Both the position numbers and the translations under genes were made by a program. A stretch of 64,000 nt of DNA, taken from the NCBI GenBank assembly GCA_001986395.2, contig MQVO02000002.1, forward strand, positions 1,612,001-1,676,000, read 5' to 3'. Under the pieces are notes generated by a model. That model saw nothing but the letters and a program-made list of their open reading frames with translations, was not told where the DNA came from and did not search any database. Below, piece after piece: positions 26,540 to 39,072 of the stretch; the stretch's first letter is position 1; every line of letters begins with the position of its first letter. This DNA is from Irpex lacteus (Eukaryota; Basidiomycota; Agaricomycetes; Polyporales; Irpicaceae).

Positions 26540-28147
26540 ATGTCCACTCTAGAACCTCTTGATATCGTCTTTATAGCCCTCTCAGTGAGTGGCCAGCTTA
26601 ACGTGCATCTCGCCTCCATCGAGCACCTGCTATCCTTGGGTGAGGAACAGTCTCCGCCTTTACACATACACCTCCTTTCCTTCGAGCCCGCCGCAAAACA
26701 TGCGCCCCAACTCTCATCAACTGCGAACTCTCGCCACACGTTCACCTTCCACTCACTTGGCGAACTCATGCTGTTCACCGAAATCTCTCACAACGGTCTC
26801 ATTGACAGACATGGACCTGCCAATCTGTTAAGGCGAGGTGGCCTTCAATCTTATCGTTTCCTCGCCGAACTTTTCGGTTTCAACCCCGAGCGCTATGTCG
26901 AGGTGTACGAACGTATACTTGTTGTGCTCAAGGGGATCAAACCCAAAGTACACATTGCGGTCATCGACTTGACTATGCCGATTGGTATGGACGCGTGTAA
27001 CGTGGCTGGTGTTCGATGGGGACTTCTCTGTCCGAATAGTGGGATAGAGTTGGCGAAACACGAGCAGCCGTGGCTCAGAGGATTCTGGAAACTACCTGCG
27101 TAAGTTCGTCATCCCACTCTTGTGCCTGGTGTACTTCCCTGAAATCATTCGCTCACCATGACCGCAGTCCATACTCAGGGATTCAGTATCCCGTCCCCCT
27201 TCATCTTATCCCATACAACATTGCACTCAACGTCGCCTTCCTACGCACACTCATGACTCATCCGCGGATCAAAGCGTTAGAGAAGCGCAGGTGTAAAGCC
27301 GGCATCCCAGGCAAGCTCCTTGACAAGTCGCTGGACAAACTTCCCTTCATGATCTGCGCAAGCGTCAAAGAAATGGAGTTCCCTCATGTCCCCGGAGGGA
27401 ATGTCGTCTATCCGGGACCGATTCTGATCCACGTACCTCCGCTTTCTAACACTGAACATCCCGATCTTGTTCGGTTCCTAGATCGAAAACGTACGATAGT
27501 GATAAACATGGGCTCTAACTTTTGGTATACACGCGCGGATGTAGAGAATATCGCGGAGGCTATCCTCCGGGCTCGACACAAGTTGAGCGAGAAGGCGCAG
27601 ACCGATTTGAAGACGTCGTCGTTCCAAGTGTTGTGGAAATTGAACGGGAAGAAGGAGTACGAGGAGCTGTTGCAGACTAAGCTAGGAGAGGCTGCAGACG
27701 ACGTGCACACGGAGGAGTGGCTGGATCCGCCTGCGCTGGCCATTCTGCAACATCCCAACGTCGCCGCTTTGGTCAACCACGGCGGCGCCAACTCAGTGCA
27801 CGAAGCAGCTTAGTACGTCATCGTTCATATGCAGAACTTTGTTGAACACAGTACTGAGAGATTGAAACAGTGCCGGCGTACCTCAAATCATCCTCCCACA
27901 ATGGCTAGACCTATACGACTACGCGATCCGGGTCGAATGGCTCGGGCACGGTATCTACGCTAATAAAGGATTCCCAGCACAAATCGACGCTGCCCAACTC
28001 GCGGAAGCGTTCGTCAAAGTACTGATGGACGAAGGAGGGAGGTTGAAGAAGAAGTCCGTGGAGGTCAGCGAGGCGTGCAAGAGAGGTGGAGGAGTACGTA
28101 CGGTCGCGGAGACGGTTTTGAAAGCTGCCACAGCGAACAGAACGTGA
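26540..28147 (+). CDS. family-1 UDP-glycosyltransferase, copy A
   Basis: GT1 (GT-B fold) enzyme that moves a sugar from a UDP-sugar to a small acceptor such as a sterol, lipid or phenolic. Exon 1 (start 26540) has the N-terminal Rossmann start LDIVFIALSVSGQLNVHLAS. The intron near 27102-27168 leads to exon 2 with RKRTIVINMGSNFWYTRADV and the donor-site block HPNVAALVNHGGANSVHEAA. After a second intron (about 27813-27871) it continues AGVPQIILPQWLDLYDYA and WLGHGIYANKGFP. The HGGANS...LPQW.D motif is the fungal counterpart of the plant PSPG box. It is about 500 residues and intact, without signal peptide or membrane anchor. It is about 75-80% similar by eye to the next gene, so a tandem duplicate. 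Acceptor unknown. Confidence 0.88.
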
Positions 28148-28715
28148 AGATAGGGGGCGATGGTAGTGTTGTAGTCGTCCAGTTGATCGTCTAGCTTAGT
28201 GATGGACTTTTTTGTGCGTATAAGTTGTTTGGGTTTTGTGTCTATCAATTCTTTTGGGCTTCTGCTAGATAATAATAGCCGGACGAGTCAGTGGTTAGCC
28301 ATAAAAGTAAGGCATGAGCCTCCTACACGACACAATAAGTGAGTGTGTTCGACACAAACCTTAGCGGACAAGGAAACGAATGCAGCTTCTTCCTCAGTAC
28401 AGAAATCTCCGTACCTTCATCGGAGCTAGTGAGTGAGCACCCCATGATACAGTAATCACGCCACCCGCTGCGTCTCATACGATGCAGTCCGAAACGTCTG
28501 TGACGCTTGATCGCACGCTGAATAGTATTCGAATCGTATTTACTCACATAGATGTTCACCGGGCTTCCTGTCGCAATGAGCGATAGCTCGAACGCTTGGC
28601 TCGTCTCCGTGGTATCTGACACCATATAAAGGTCCCTCATGGATAGCTTCATGCCCATCATTCCTCCCCCAGTGCGACTGGCATTGCCTCACCGCGGCTA
28701 TACTTTGCTGATATT
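28148..28715. other. intergenic between the two glycosyltransferases
   Basis: It contains the 3' region of copy A and the promoter of copy B. A TATA-like ccatataaagg lies near 28622, about 90 bases before the ATG. No gene seen. Confidence 0.45.
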
Positions 28716-30342
28716 ATGTCCGCTCCAGAACCTCTTAACATCGTCTTTATAGCCCTCCCAATAAGTGGCCAACTTAACGTCCACCTCGCCTCCATCGAGC
28801 ACCTTCTCTCCTTGGGTGACAAACAATCTCCGCCTTTACACACCCACCTCCTGTCGTTCGAGCCCGCCGCGAAGCATGCGGCCCGACTCTCTTCATCAGC
28901 GAATTTAAACCCTCGCCACACATTCACCTTCCACTCACTTGGCGAGCTTATGCTCTACACCGACTCGGAAATCCTCACCCATAACGGCCTCATCGACAGA
29001 CACGGGCCTACCAGCCTGCTGAAACGAGATGGCCTCCAAACTTATCGTTGCGTCGTCGAATTTATGGGCATTAAGCCAGAGCGCTATTTCGAGATGTACA
29101 AACGCATACTCGGTGTGCTCCAGGAGATCAAGCCCAAAGTGCATATTGCAGCCATCGACATGGCGCTGCCCCTGGCTATGGACGCGTGCACCGTTGCAGG
29201 TGTACGCTGGGGAGTCCTTTGTCCGAACAATGCTTTGGACATGTTGAAGCACAAGCAACCGTGGCTCAAGGGGTTCTGGCAACTACCTGCGTAAGTATTA
29301 GATTCATCATCCCAATTTGTACCTCCCGGGAAACATTCGCTCACCATGAACGCAGCCCATTCTCAGCAATTGAATACCCCGTGCCCTTTCACCTCATTCC
29401 CTACAACATCGCACTCAACGTCGCCTTCATAAGGTCACTCTTGGCGCATCCCCAAATCAAAGCATTAGATAAGCGCAGGTCCGAGGCCGGCATCCAAGGG
29501 AGGCTCATCGAGAATGTATCGGATAAATTGCCCTTCAGGATTGTCGCAAGTGTCCAAGAAATGGAGTTCCCCCACGTCCCCGAAGTTAACGTCGTCTACG
29601 CCGGACCAATCCTCATTCCTGTGCCCCCGCTCTCCAGCACACAGCATCCCGACTTGTGTCGTTTCTTGGATCGCAAACGGACAATCGTGATTAACATGGG
29701 CTCACTCTTTTGGTACACGCGAGCGGACGTTGAGAACGTTGCGGAGGCCATCGTCCGCGCCAGAAACAAGTTATCCGAGAAGGCGTTGAAAGATTCGAAG
29801 ACTTCGTCGTCGTTCCAGGTGTTGTGGAAGTTGAACGGGAAGAAGGAATACGAGGAGCTACTAGAGGCCAAGTTGGGTGAGGCGATGGACGACGTGCATG
29901 CAGAGGAGTGGCTAGACCCACCTACGCTAGCCATTCTGCAACATCCAAACGTCGCCGCCTCCGTCAACCACGGCGGCGCGAACTCTGTGCACGAAGCGGC
30001 TTAGTATGTCGCTCACTAAATGCTGTTATACACAACACTGACCCAACGCCATTTTCTCGGAACAGTGCTGGCATACCTCAAATCATCCTCCCACAATGGC
30101 TGGACTTGTACGACTACGCTGTCCGGGTTGAATGGCTCGGACACGGTATCTACGCCAATAAAGGATTTCCAGCTCAGATAGATGCCGCACAGCTTGCAGA
30201 TGCGTTTGTCCGAGTCTTAACGGATGAGGGTGGTAAGCTGAAGAAGAAGTCCGTGGAGGTTAGTGAGGCGTGCAAGAGAGGTGGAGGGGTGCGTACGGTG
30301 GCGGAGACGATTTTGAAAGCTGCGACGGCAGACAGCACGTGA
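28716..30342 (+). CDS. family-1 UDP-glycosyltransferase, copy B
   Basis: Paralogue of the preceding gene with the same three-exon layout and intron positions (after WQLPA and after NSVHEA). It starts MSAPEPLNIVFIALPISGQL, has RKRTIVINMGSLFWYTRADV, the donor block HPNVAASVNHGGANSVHEAA and AGIPQIILPQWLDLYDYAVR, and ends KAATADST at 30342. Compared with copy A it carries a few extra residues (NLNPRH, DSEILTHN) and many conservative changes. No stops or frame breaks, so both copies look active. Differences are concentrated in the N-terminal acceptor half, consistent with changed acceptor preference, which is inference. Confidence 0.88.
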
Positions 30343-30609
30343 GGATATGAGACGATATCATTGGTAGTCAGTTGCTTAGTTCGATGATAGACCTTTCTTA
30401 AATATACGTCACTTCTCTCGGTACCCGTGCCCCACGAAATCGCTCCGAATCCGTGATAAACCGCAATGTCCCATTGAAGTGATCCATACACATAAAAATA
30501 CACCCTAGCTTCACTTTCATCCACGCAGCCAAGAGCCAATCAATTCGATGTCTTACATCAACAATAATACCGCACTCACCAGTAACCAGAAAACAACAGC
30601 AGGCCTTGA

Positions 30610-32613
30610 TCATACATTCCACTCCCCCGCCCACGAAGCCGCCTCCAGTCGAGCCATGCTCTTCTCCAACGGAGCCAAGCCCCCGACAAAGTCTGAGGGG
30701 GAATGTAATAGCTCGAAGGACCCTTCGGATTCGAAGTCTCCGCTATCATGAATATATTATCAAATCGTCATGTGAATGCTTGTACTGAGAACATCGTAAA
30801 CTGGAGACTTACACGTCAATGTTCGTGGTAAGCTGCGCTACGCTCAAACGCGTAGAAGCAAGCCTGCCACTACTATTACTACTGCTCCTCGAAGGCGGTG
30901 GTGCGCTGAGAACCAATTGATGAGAAGAACCAATTGATAAGCAGATATAGACATGAGTGCAAGATTAGTAGGAAATGAAGAGAAGAGAAAACGTACAGAG
31001 GGTTGGATATCTGGTCTTTCATTTGGAGGAGGTCGATGACGACTGCGGAGGATGCTATGACGCTAGGGTTGTGGGAAGGAGGGTGGATAGGCGGATATGT
31101 GAATAGACAGGGAGATGGATAGGTGGATAGGTAGAAGTAGGGATAGTGTAAGCGAGATGAAGCGGGCGAGAGAGGCTGTATAAATGAGCACGTACCAGAC
31201 CATAGAGCCAGGAATGCTGAGGAAGATATTCATCGAGTCTAGTAAGCAGACCATCAGCAACATGAGATATCTTGAGCGCTTTCTGAGAATGGTATTATCG
31301 ACTCACCATTCAGATTCAGCGAGACGACGATCTATACGTATATCAGAATAGAATCAATACGCGTTGAACATCCGCAACCACAAGCCAGAAAAACTCACAC
31401 TCATCGGTACACAAGTAACACACGTGATGAGGCCATAAATGATCCCGTGCTTCACGAGCATAGTCTGTAGCGGGGAATGTGACGGGAGGACTTGTTGTCT
31501 CCTGAGTGCGACGATAGTGAGCGAGAGGATCACCCAGTCCCAGAAGGTTGCTAGATAGGGAGGGAGGGAGGTTGTTAGTCCGCCAATCAAACGTTAGAAT
31601 AGCAGGATAAGTAGTCAATTGAGAGAGCTTGAGAGTGGGTGGGGGACAACTCGGGATTGGAAAGAAGTATCCAGATGTGCGGTTGATTCATAGTAGATGC
31701 CGGTGGTACGTAGGATATCAAGGACAACAACTCACTAAAGACGTAAAACCCAGTCAAGCCCTTCTGCATCGTATCAGAGACATAAAAGACGTTGCACGTG
31801 GTATGCGTGGCGTCCCACTGGGGTTGGTACAGCAGGTGTCCACCTAGGATGGCGAAGACGAGGTGTCCGAGCGTGACGAATATTATGCCGGCTTTGATGA
31901 GGGGAGCGGCTTGCCAGAGTGTATACCTAGAAGGTATGTAAGCGAGTGGTGTTGGCGACTCGGGAGATAAGGAATGGGTGGCTGAGGTGGGCACTCACGC
32001 GCGTAAAGCGAGGTTCGTGCTTGCCGCTACTAGCGTAGTACCAGCCATCACACAAGCCGCACGGAGGATGTCTATAAATTACGAAGTTACTAAAAGAATG
32101 CCTTGAGATTGGCGTCGGTTTGGACGTACTGAGAGCTTTGCATGGTGAGGGAGAGAGCATGACTTGCATCTCTGCAAGTATCGTTCTAACGTGCAAACGT
32201 TCAACGTTCAATTGGGGATAGGAGGAGGCGATGAGGGGGAGGTGAACGTACAGGAGGGTGAGGGTGGCCAGTTGGCCGTAGCGTCCAACCAGGTATGGTA
32301 CCTACGAGGATATTTAACGTTAGTAAATGCCAATATCACCACCTCCAAGTGCAATACGAGGCCCCAAGTAAGCAAGTGCTCACATGTGTATACGACAACC
32401 TAATCCGCCGTCTCAAAAGCGCTCCCTCGACGATACCCCACGTCCGTGCCAAGTACCAGCTACACACCCAAATCGCACCTCATTAGCTCAAACATGCCCG
32501 CTGACACTAATATAGACGTACCTGAAGCCTCCTAGGAGGAAGATAGCCATGTTGTTGAAGAGGAATGCGCAGGTACCTTGCACTTGTTGGCTCCTCCAGT
32601 CCACCATGGCCAT
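30610..32613 (-). CDS. seven-helix-type membrane protein of unknown function (mushroom family)
   Basis: A multi-exon minus-strand gene whose start region reads MAMVDWRSQQVQGTCAF (ATG at 32613 or 32607). Exons in order give AFLFNNMAIFLLGGF, WYLARTWGIVEGALLRRR, VPYLVGRYGQLATLTLL, ILRAACVMAGTTLVAASTNL, AGIIFVTLGHLVFAILGG, FWDWVILSLTIVALRRQQ and HGIIYGLITCVTCVP. After a short exon come MNIFLSIPGSM and VIASSAVVIDLLQMK, giving about seven hydrophobic segments. The cytosolic tail is Ser-rich (APPPSRSSSNSSGRL) and ends FELLHSPSDFVGGLAPLEKS ... WNV at 30610. The pattern (hydrophobic core, then a Leu-rich segment before the last two helices) matches a large Agaricomycete family of GPCR-like proteins (DUF6533-like). 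Exact exon borders are provisional. Confidence 0.65.
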
Positions 32614-33208
32614 CGACCGTCGACTGTCAACTGTCAGCTGTGAGTATAAGGTGAAGTCGCGGAGGTACGCGCAAGAAGGAGGAAGAGGGAGTGTTGGGGT
32701 GGTGTGAATGTGTTAGTAGCGGAAATGTCTGATTAGGACGAGGGGCTGCTACGATCACGACTGTGCAGCGATCAGAGTTTGCAGAAGCGTTCCTGTACTG
32801 CCAACTTCCAAGTTGTCGTCTCGTCCATCTACACTCGTATAGTCTAGCATCAGTCAATACCTTTCAGCCATATATCAATATTGCAGCGGTGAGTGGGCAT
32901 GCATAACACACAAGTGTGAAGCTCGACTTGCAGGTGGGGACGTGGTTCGGTTCAACCTGTCGCGGAAGAAGCCTTTATGGGTTTGATTTGATCGGCATCA
33001 CAGAATCTGATCGGACTTGTGTTCCGGACCTCCTCCACGCGCGTCTAGATGCGTCAATGATCAAATCGCAAGTCACATTTCGCAATCCATCTTCAATTGC
33101 AGGCTTCAAGTTCAAAGTGCAAACCGGCAGCCTTTTGAACCTTGACAGCGCTGAGCGTACACGCTGATTAGAGCTACACAAACCTCGCCAAGAAATATCA
33201 AGCACACA
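32614..33208. other. divergent intergenic region
   Basis: About 595 bases between the membrane protein (minus) and Cia1 (plus). No gene, RNA or repeat noted. Confidence 0.4.
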
Positions 33209-34563
33209 ATGACAGAGATGGACGTAGACCTCCCAGGGAAGATTGAGTTGATAGCCGATCTGCCAGGTAAACGGCTCGTTGCACACACAGAGACGGTCCT
33301 GACCGTTATGCTTTTCCAGGACACGAAGATAGAGCATGGCACGTAGCCTGGAACCCAACGCGTCCTCTGCTCGCGTCTTGCTCAGCAGACAAGACCGTCA
33401 GGCTCTACCACTACACTTCTACATCCTCCTCTCCCTCCCCGAAGTTCGAATTCAACACCTCCATCGCCACAGGCCATACCAAAACCGTCCGGGCAGTCGC
33501 CTGGTCTCCCTCGGGCCAAACACTCGCCACAGCGTCCTTCGACGCCAACATCGGTATCTGGCAGCAAGAGCAAGACGAGGATGCGGCCGACATGGAGGAA
33601 GGGAGGGGCAATGGGGAGTGGGAGTGTGTGAGTTTGTTGGAGGGACACGAGACTGAGTGTAAGAGCGTGGCGTATTCGAGCTCGGGGACGTTGTTGGCCA
33701 GTTGTAGTCGGGACAAGACTGTGTGGATATGGGAGGGTGAGTTTACCTTTCCCATTCTTTACGGGTGTGCTCGTTATGTTGATGGTGTGTGGTTTGTATT
33801 TTAGTACATCCGGACGCAGACTTTGAGTGCATGGGCGTGCTCATGGAGCACAGTCAAGATGTCAAATGCGTAGCATGGCATCCCACAGAGGAGGTCAGAG
33901 TTCCGATCCCTCGTCGTTCTGCTCGATCTCCCACTGAGTGCACTACCTCATAGTACAGATCCTCGCCTCAGCATCCTACGACGACACGATAAAGCTCTAC
34001 CAAGACGACCCCTCAGATGACTGGTTCTGCGCTGCCACTCTCACTGGCCACGGCTCGACGGTGTGGGGACTCGCGTGGGAGCCAAAGGAGGGACGGTACC
34101 TCGCGTCGAGCTCGGATGATCAGACTATAAGGTTGTGGAGACGGCTGCCTGGGAAGGGCGATGTCAAGTTTGAGTGTGCTGCTGTTATTGAGGGACATGA
34201 GAGGAGTGTGTACTCGATTAGTTGGGCGCCGTCGCACGGTAGTGGACAGGGTGACCTAGGGTGGCTGGCGAGTACTGGGGGAGATGGGACGGTGCTCATT
34301 TGGCAGATTATTGTGAGTTCTTCATTGCGATCCTGGTTGTTATTACATGCACTGAACGATCTGCGTAGGAGACACCCGACGAAGCAGATAAACCATTTAA
34401 GATCGAGCACAAGTTGGTTGCTCGGCTGAATGGAGCTCACGGTGTACACGACCTGAATGCAATTGCGTGGTGCCCGAGGGCTGGGATGGAGGGTGTATTT
34501 GCGACGGCGGGAGACGATGGACACACTAAAGTCTGGAAGCTTGATGTAAATGGATCCTCATGA
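33209..34563 (+). CDS. CIA1: cytosolic iron-sulfur assembly WD40 protein Cia1/CIAO1
   Basis: A seven-bladed WD40 propeller that serves as a subunit of the CIA targeting complex, which delivers Fe-S clusters to cytosolic and nuclear apoproteins such as DNA polymerases, primase and helicases. Exon 1 (33209) encodes [21 protein letters not shown] 52-nt intron leads to blade 1, [20 protein letters not shown], with [11 protein letters not shown]. Next come [40 protein letters not shown] and [20 protein letters not shown]. Last are [34 protein letters not shown] and [20 protein letters not shown], ending [10 protein letters not shown] and the stop at 34561-34563. The W-H/S-V-AW pattern in each blade and the length are typical of Cia1 rather than other WD40 proteins. 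A small acidic insert ([14 protein letters not shown]) sits after blade 2. Confidence 0.92.
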
Positions 34564-34752
34564 TGATAAGAGAATACTGTCCCATATTTTCACAAGTGCA
34601 CTTGCTACCTTGGGTGATTTGAAACTATGATGCCTCCTTCATATGTACCGGATAGCGATCTCGATCGGGTGCTCCGGGGAGCGTAAGCTACTATACTGTA
34701 AATACTGTCGATGTATAGCATTTTACAGCTACAGTACCATCCAATGCCACTT

Positions 34753-37700
34753 CTATCGGTGACCGGTCTCTGGGAATTTGTGACGCATGCTTCGTGACGG
34801 GTCTCGAAGTAGCATGGCGGGAATAGGGAGCATTGCTAAGGATTGCATGTCCGCTTGGAAGATAGACGGAGCAGGGCCCGGGACACTGGACGACCGCATT
34901 AGATGCACATGCTGAGGTACCGATGTTCCTATAGGTGGTGACGGTAGCGGGATCGTAGCACCGGAGAATTTCCGGAACCTCGTTATGAGCGTTTTCGTTA
35001 GGGAAGTGGCACGAACTCCAGAGTAGGCACACCATACCGCCAACAACACAACGAGAAAGAACACGACAGCAATTATGACCATCGCCACTAGACCACCGCC
35101 TTGGAAGCATGCGAAAGATATGGCCACAGTGAAGCTGATAACGCTAGATAATCATTTCAGCACGATGGCTTCGGAAAAGGCGAGTCTTCAAACTACCTCC
35201 AGATCAAAAGAGCATATGGGACACTGTAGAGTATGGCAAGTCTTTGAGCACTCCCTGCTCGATTAAGGAACTGTTGGAGCTATATGTACGTCAGATTCCC
35301 GAACAATAAGGGAGTATGACTGATCACCGCCGCACCGGTCACTTACCACCTCTGCCGCAGCTCTCTGAGGACCAATCTGATGTTGCCTAACAAGTAGCAA
35401 ACCCACGACGATGCATCCAGTACTGGTGATTATCGAGAGAAAGCTCGCGACTTCTCCCACGTTGCTCGACGATGTACTCTGAGGAGTGATCGTAGGGGTA
35501 GCCAGCAGAGCGACATTAGCGTTTAGTAGAACTGTGGCCTACCCTCGGTAGAAATTCATCAATAGTGTCCTTCGGGTTTTAGGAAGATATCTTAAGCTCA
35601 CGTATAAGATATATTCTCGCCAACTATTCATGAAGTCCGCCATATGCTTTCTCCATGTGGCCTCCTTAACGACTCCATCGGTGTGAATATCATGGATGTT
35701 TTGCAAGTATCTTTTCGGGTTATTGAAGAGTAAAATAAAGAGGATTTTCATCAATCCATTCACCCTAGGTGCTGGTGAGCCATGGACGCTTCGGTTGGAA
35801 TCGAGCCTGGCGCCAACCTCCCCGTGATAGTTGAAAAAATGCGATGATACTGTTAAAGACAGCAGTTACCGAGACCCGAGGTTTGCAACAGGTAATATTT
35901 TCTGCACTCACAGAACCTATTGTAAAGCCGCCCTTCCCAAAAATTAGATAAATTGAAGTTCACAAGAGAGATTCGAGACATCACGGGGCATACCTGCGAT
36001 AGCTAAGGCATATACAGGGTCATCCGATTCTGCATTATGCTTCAGCTAACGGAGCATTTACATATCAGAAGATGTAGATACCTTTTATATGGTCGACTAT
36101 AGAAATTAACCTTTCCAAGGTTTCAGTATTGAAGAATGAAAGAGGGTGGAGAGATATGAGTCCGTCTAAGAAGTGAATGAGTAAGTATCGAAACTTCTAG
36201 AGGAGGGGGGAATACCCGTCAAAGACCAAACCAGCTTGGATTTCAGTTCTTTAATTAGCTGTGAGGGGAACGGATGGCCATATGGGAAGTATGACATGTG
36301 TACCCTAGCACGTATATCGGATCGGCGGGACCATCGCCAAAGTACTTGACAAAAAGTTGCTTGAGTAAGCTGAAGATACCTCAGATGTAGTAAAAGAAAG
36401 TGACATACGCATTTAATTCTCACCAATACAGCCTTTCAACGGCAATATCTAGTGCATCGTTTTCAGCGGTTGTAAGGGGCAGACGACAGGTATTGAACCT
36501 CACCCAGATGGGACGGAGTGATTTCGCCTTGGACACGCTTCAGCTCGGGCTGCAAGTCGTATTCCTCCAGCCAAAAGATGGACCTCGTGTGGTGATGGGC
36601 AAAGTAGTAGTGACACAAATCAGGTCTATGAGGGTCATACTCCAGCACGAGGTCACACTGCTGTGGGTCCGGAATGATGTCCTTGTAGGTAGTATCTATG
36701 AAAGCGATGCATTTCTCTATCGTCGCCACCATTTGAATTCCCTCATCGAGATTAGCCTCTGTGTATATCCTCTTGAGCCGCATGAGAAGAATGGTCACAC
36801 AACTGGTCGATCATATCTGTCACGTACTCTCTCAGGATCGTAATAGTACCGGGCACCTTCTGGGTGTATACAGCGGGTCCACCCTATGGACTCCATCCAC
36901 ACCGAGCCGCTTTTAAAAAATAATCAAAGCTGGTACTTAAAGTTCATAAATGTAGTCTTACCTGTCAAACTTCATTTTCCCCGGTGATTTCACGTACGGT
37001 TTGTTCATGTCTCGTCTGGGGCTTCAGTGATAAAAGGTAAGCCTGAGCGTGTACTGGACATGAGATGCATGTCAGAACTTACATGTTGATAGACCTGGAG
37101 TATCGTGGCAAATTAGGTGGAACAATAGGAAACACCCGTGGACAGTCTATTTCGGCCATTATAGCAAGAAGTGGGGTCTCAAGTAACCGTCGTGTCGTAG
37201 ATATCGGCATTGATAGATCGTCGTCTTGTGTAGCGGAAGGGTAACGCATATGTGCTGCAGGGGTGTAATCACTAGGTAATGGTCCTCGATTACTGGCCGA
37301 AGGTATCGGAGAGATTGGACGGTCTGGGGTCACAACCCGCTCATTGGGCCATGGTATAGCGGGCGATAATGGACTAATCGGCCGAGGCGGCATCGCACCA
37401 GGGATAACTTCTTGGATTGATGAACGGTAAGAGTCAATAGTGTCGACTGAGCCAACATCGTATATTGTGGCAAAGCTCCCTGTACCGCTTCCAGAACTTG
37501 ACAATTCTTCCACCTGGGGCAAGCCTGGGGGCATTGTGGGAAGTTGAGCGGGAAAGATAGCCAACGGGGAAGAGCCTACAGCCGAGGGAAACGGGTGGGG
37601 AAAGCAGCATGTCTCCAAAGAATCGAGGTTAGAGGCGAAGGGTTTGTCGATAGTATTTCTGGTGCGCGACTGGGAAGGAGGGGGTAGGATTTGTGAAGAG

Positions 37701-37852
37701 AGCCAGGATATTATACGTTCATAAGTCTTCCTTAACAGCTTTACGATGCGTCTCCAGGTTTGTGACTTTGTCAGGAGAAGTAACCCAACCAAAAAGATCC
37801 TTAATCTGTTCGACTTAGAGGCCCGATGACGGGGTGGACGGGCGTTTGGCAT
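34753..37852 (-). CDS. WW-like, multi-pass membrane protein of an Agaricomycete family
   Basis: Function unknown, but the order of parts matches a family widespread in mushrooms. The N-terminus (start 37852, MPNARPPRHRASKSNRLRIF) is basic with one hydrophobic stretch, then a Ser/Pro-rich region. After two introns comes a WW-like segment GWTRCIHPEGARYYYDPERV near 36840-36895. It is followed by a helical part (RIYTEANLDEGIQMVATIEK) and the block CDLVLEYDP...CHYYFAHHHTRSIFWLEEYD (36500-36640). Several small exons lead to WREYILY, a helix VLLNANVALLATPTI and GEVASFLSIITSTGCIVVGL with LLLVRQHQIGPQRAAAE. The last exons give LAILYSVPYALLIW and GLVAMVIIAVVFFLVVLLAV before a polar tail. The gene has about a dozen exons; borders between 35500 and 36450 are uncertain. 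Confidence 0.6.
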
Positions 37853-39072
37853 TGTTCTAAGCTAAGTAGTGGTCAGCGATGCACTGGAACAATGGCTAGT
37901 CATGAGAAATGGTCGATGCAGAGTGGAGAGCTAAGCTCACCGGTTTTTTGCAATAAAACCACTAGTTTTTGTAGCTGGGCGAGCGCAGATGGGGTTGACC
38001 TGTATATATTGTCAGGAGCTCGGTTATAAGAGGTAAACGGCATGATGGCGTAGATACTTCTGTATGATGATCACCTATAATACACACGATAGACGACGTA
38101 CTGGGATTCCATTCCATAGAGTGCTGGGCTTTCAAAGGTTTACCCTCACACACGTATGTCAGACATGACAATACTAATGGGAAACACGTTCCAGCAAGTA
38201 TCCAATTCCCAACATCCCGTATAGAAGATCGCTAGACCCTTCAAAGGTCTAGTACTTTTGTGGAACTATGCCAGAAGTGACATTGTGCGATGATCATGCT
38301 GTAATTGGGGGTCCGTGGACACGTTCCAGCAAGGGTATAAGTATCGTCAGCCCTATTAGGACCTCCTTGCTAAGAGTATGCGCTGTATAAGTCAATTGAG
38401 CAGGAGTTTACTGCAGGACGATATCACAGCGCACACACCAGATACTTCTCCATAAAAACTGCGCCCCAGAAAAGCGCACCCCAGTGCACTAACGAACCGC
38501 CATATGGCAAGTGCCAACACACACCGTACTTGTTGATAGTATCCGCTAACTTCCAAGTTTCCTGAACGTTGTTCAGGAGCGGTGAGAATTCACAATCTCA
38601 TCGCATCTGACAGTTCCAGTTTTACTACCCATCTATCCAACCTATTACCATCTCCAATAGGCACGTCGTAACCCGGGTTAGCTTCCACGACAGACAAGTT
38701 ACCGCTGCCATACATTACCCACACCAACTTGTATGAAGCAGGGCAATGGGCATTCTAGTATGTTCCTTTATTTTGGAAATATTCTGAATCAGTTAATGGC
38801 AACGAAGAAGTCGTGTGGTGCTGGCCATGGAGGTTGGAAGTAACTTGAAGTAGGAGGCGGCCGATGGCCAAGTCCGCTTGCAAGCTCAGGCTTGAGCGCT
38901 TCGAGCTGAACACGTTAGATTATCTGCGTGAAGAGATCTTCCGGAAGGAGCGGGCCGGGAGATAAGAATTGACTCGTCTAAGGCTAATTTATGAGAACTG
39001 CTCTCACTCCTCCTCCTCCTCCCTCCTGCTCTCCTCTCCAGGACTAAAACATACGGAAAACATAAGTCTACG
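37853..39072. other. 1.2-kb intergenic region
   Basis: No gene seen. It contains a 15-base direct repeat acacgttccagcaag at 38184-38198 and 38319-38333, and between them a 7-bp-stem hairpin at 38232-38252. The right part is the promoter of the histidine gene. Confidence 0.4.

Noticed and set aside
30548..30751. 67-codon plus-strand frame with an ATG start
   Set aside because: It lies antisense to the last exon of the seven-helix protein, whose reading (DFESEGSFELLHSPSDFVG) continues in frame across good introns.
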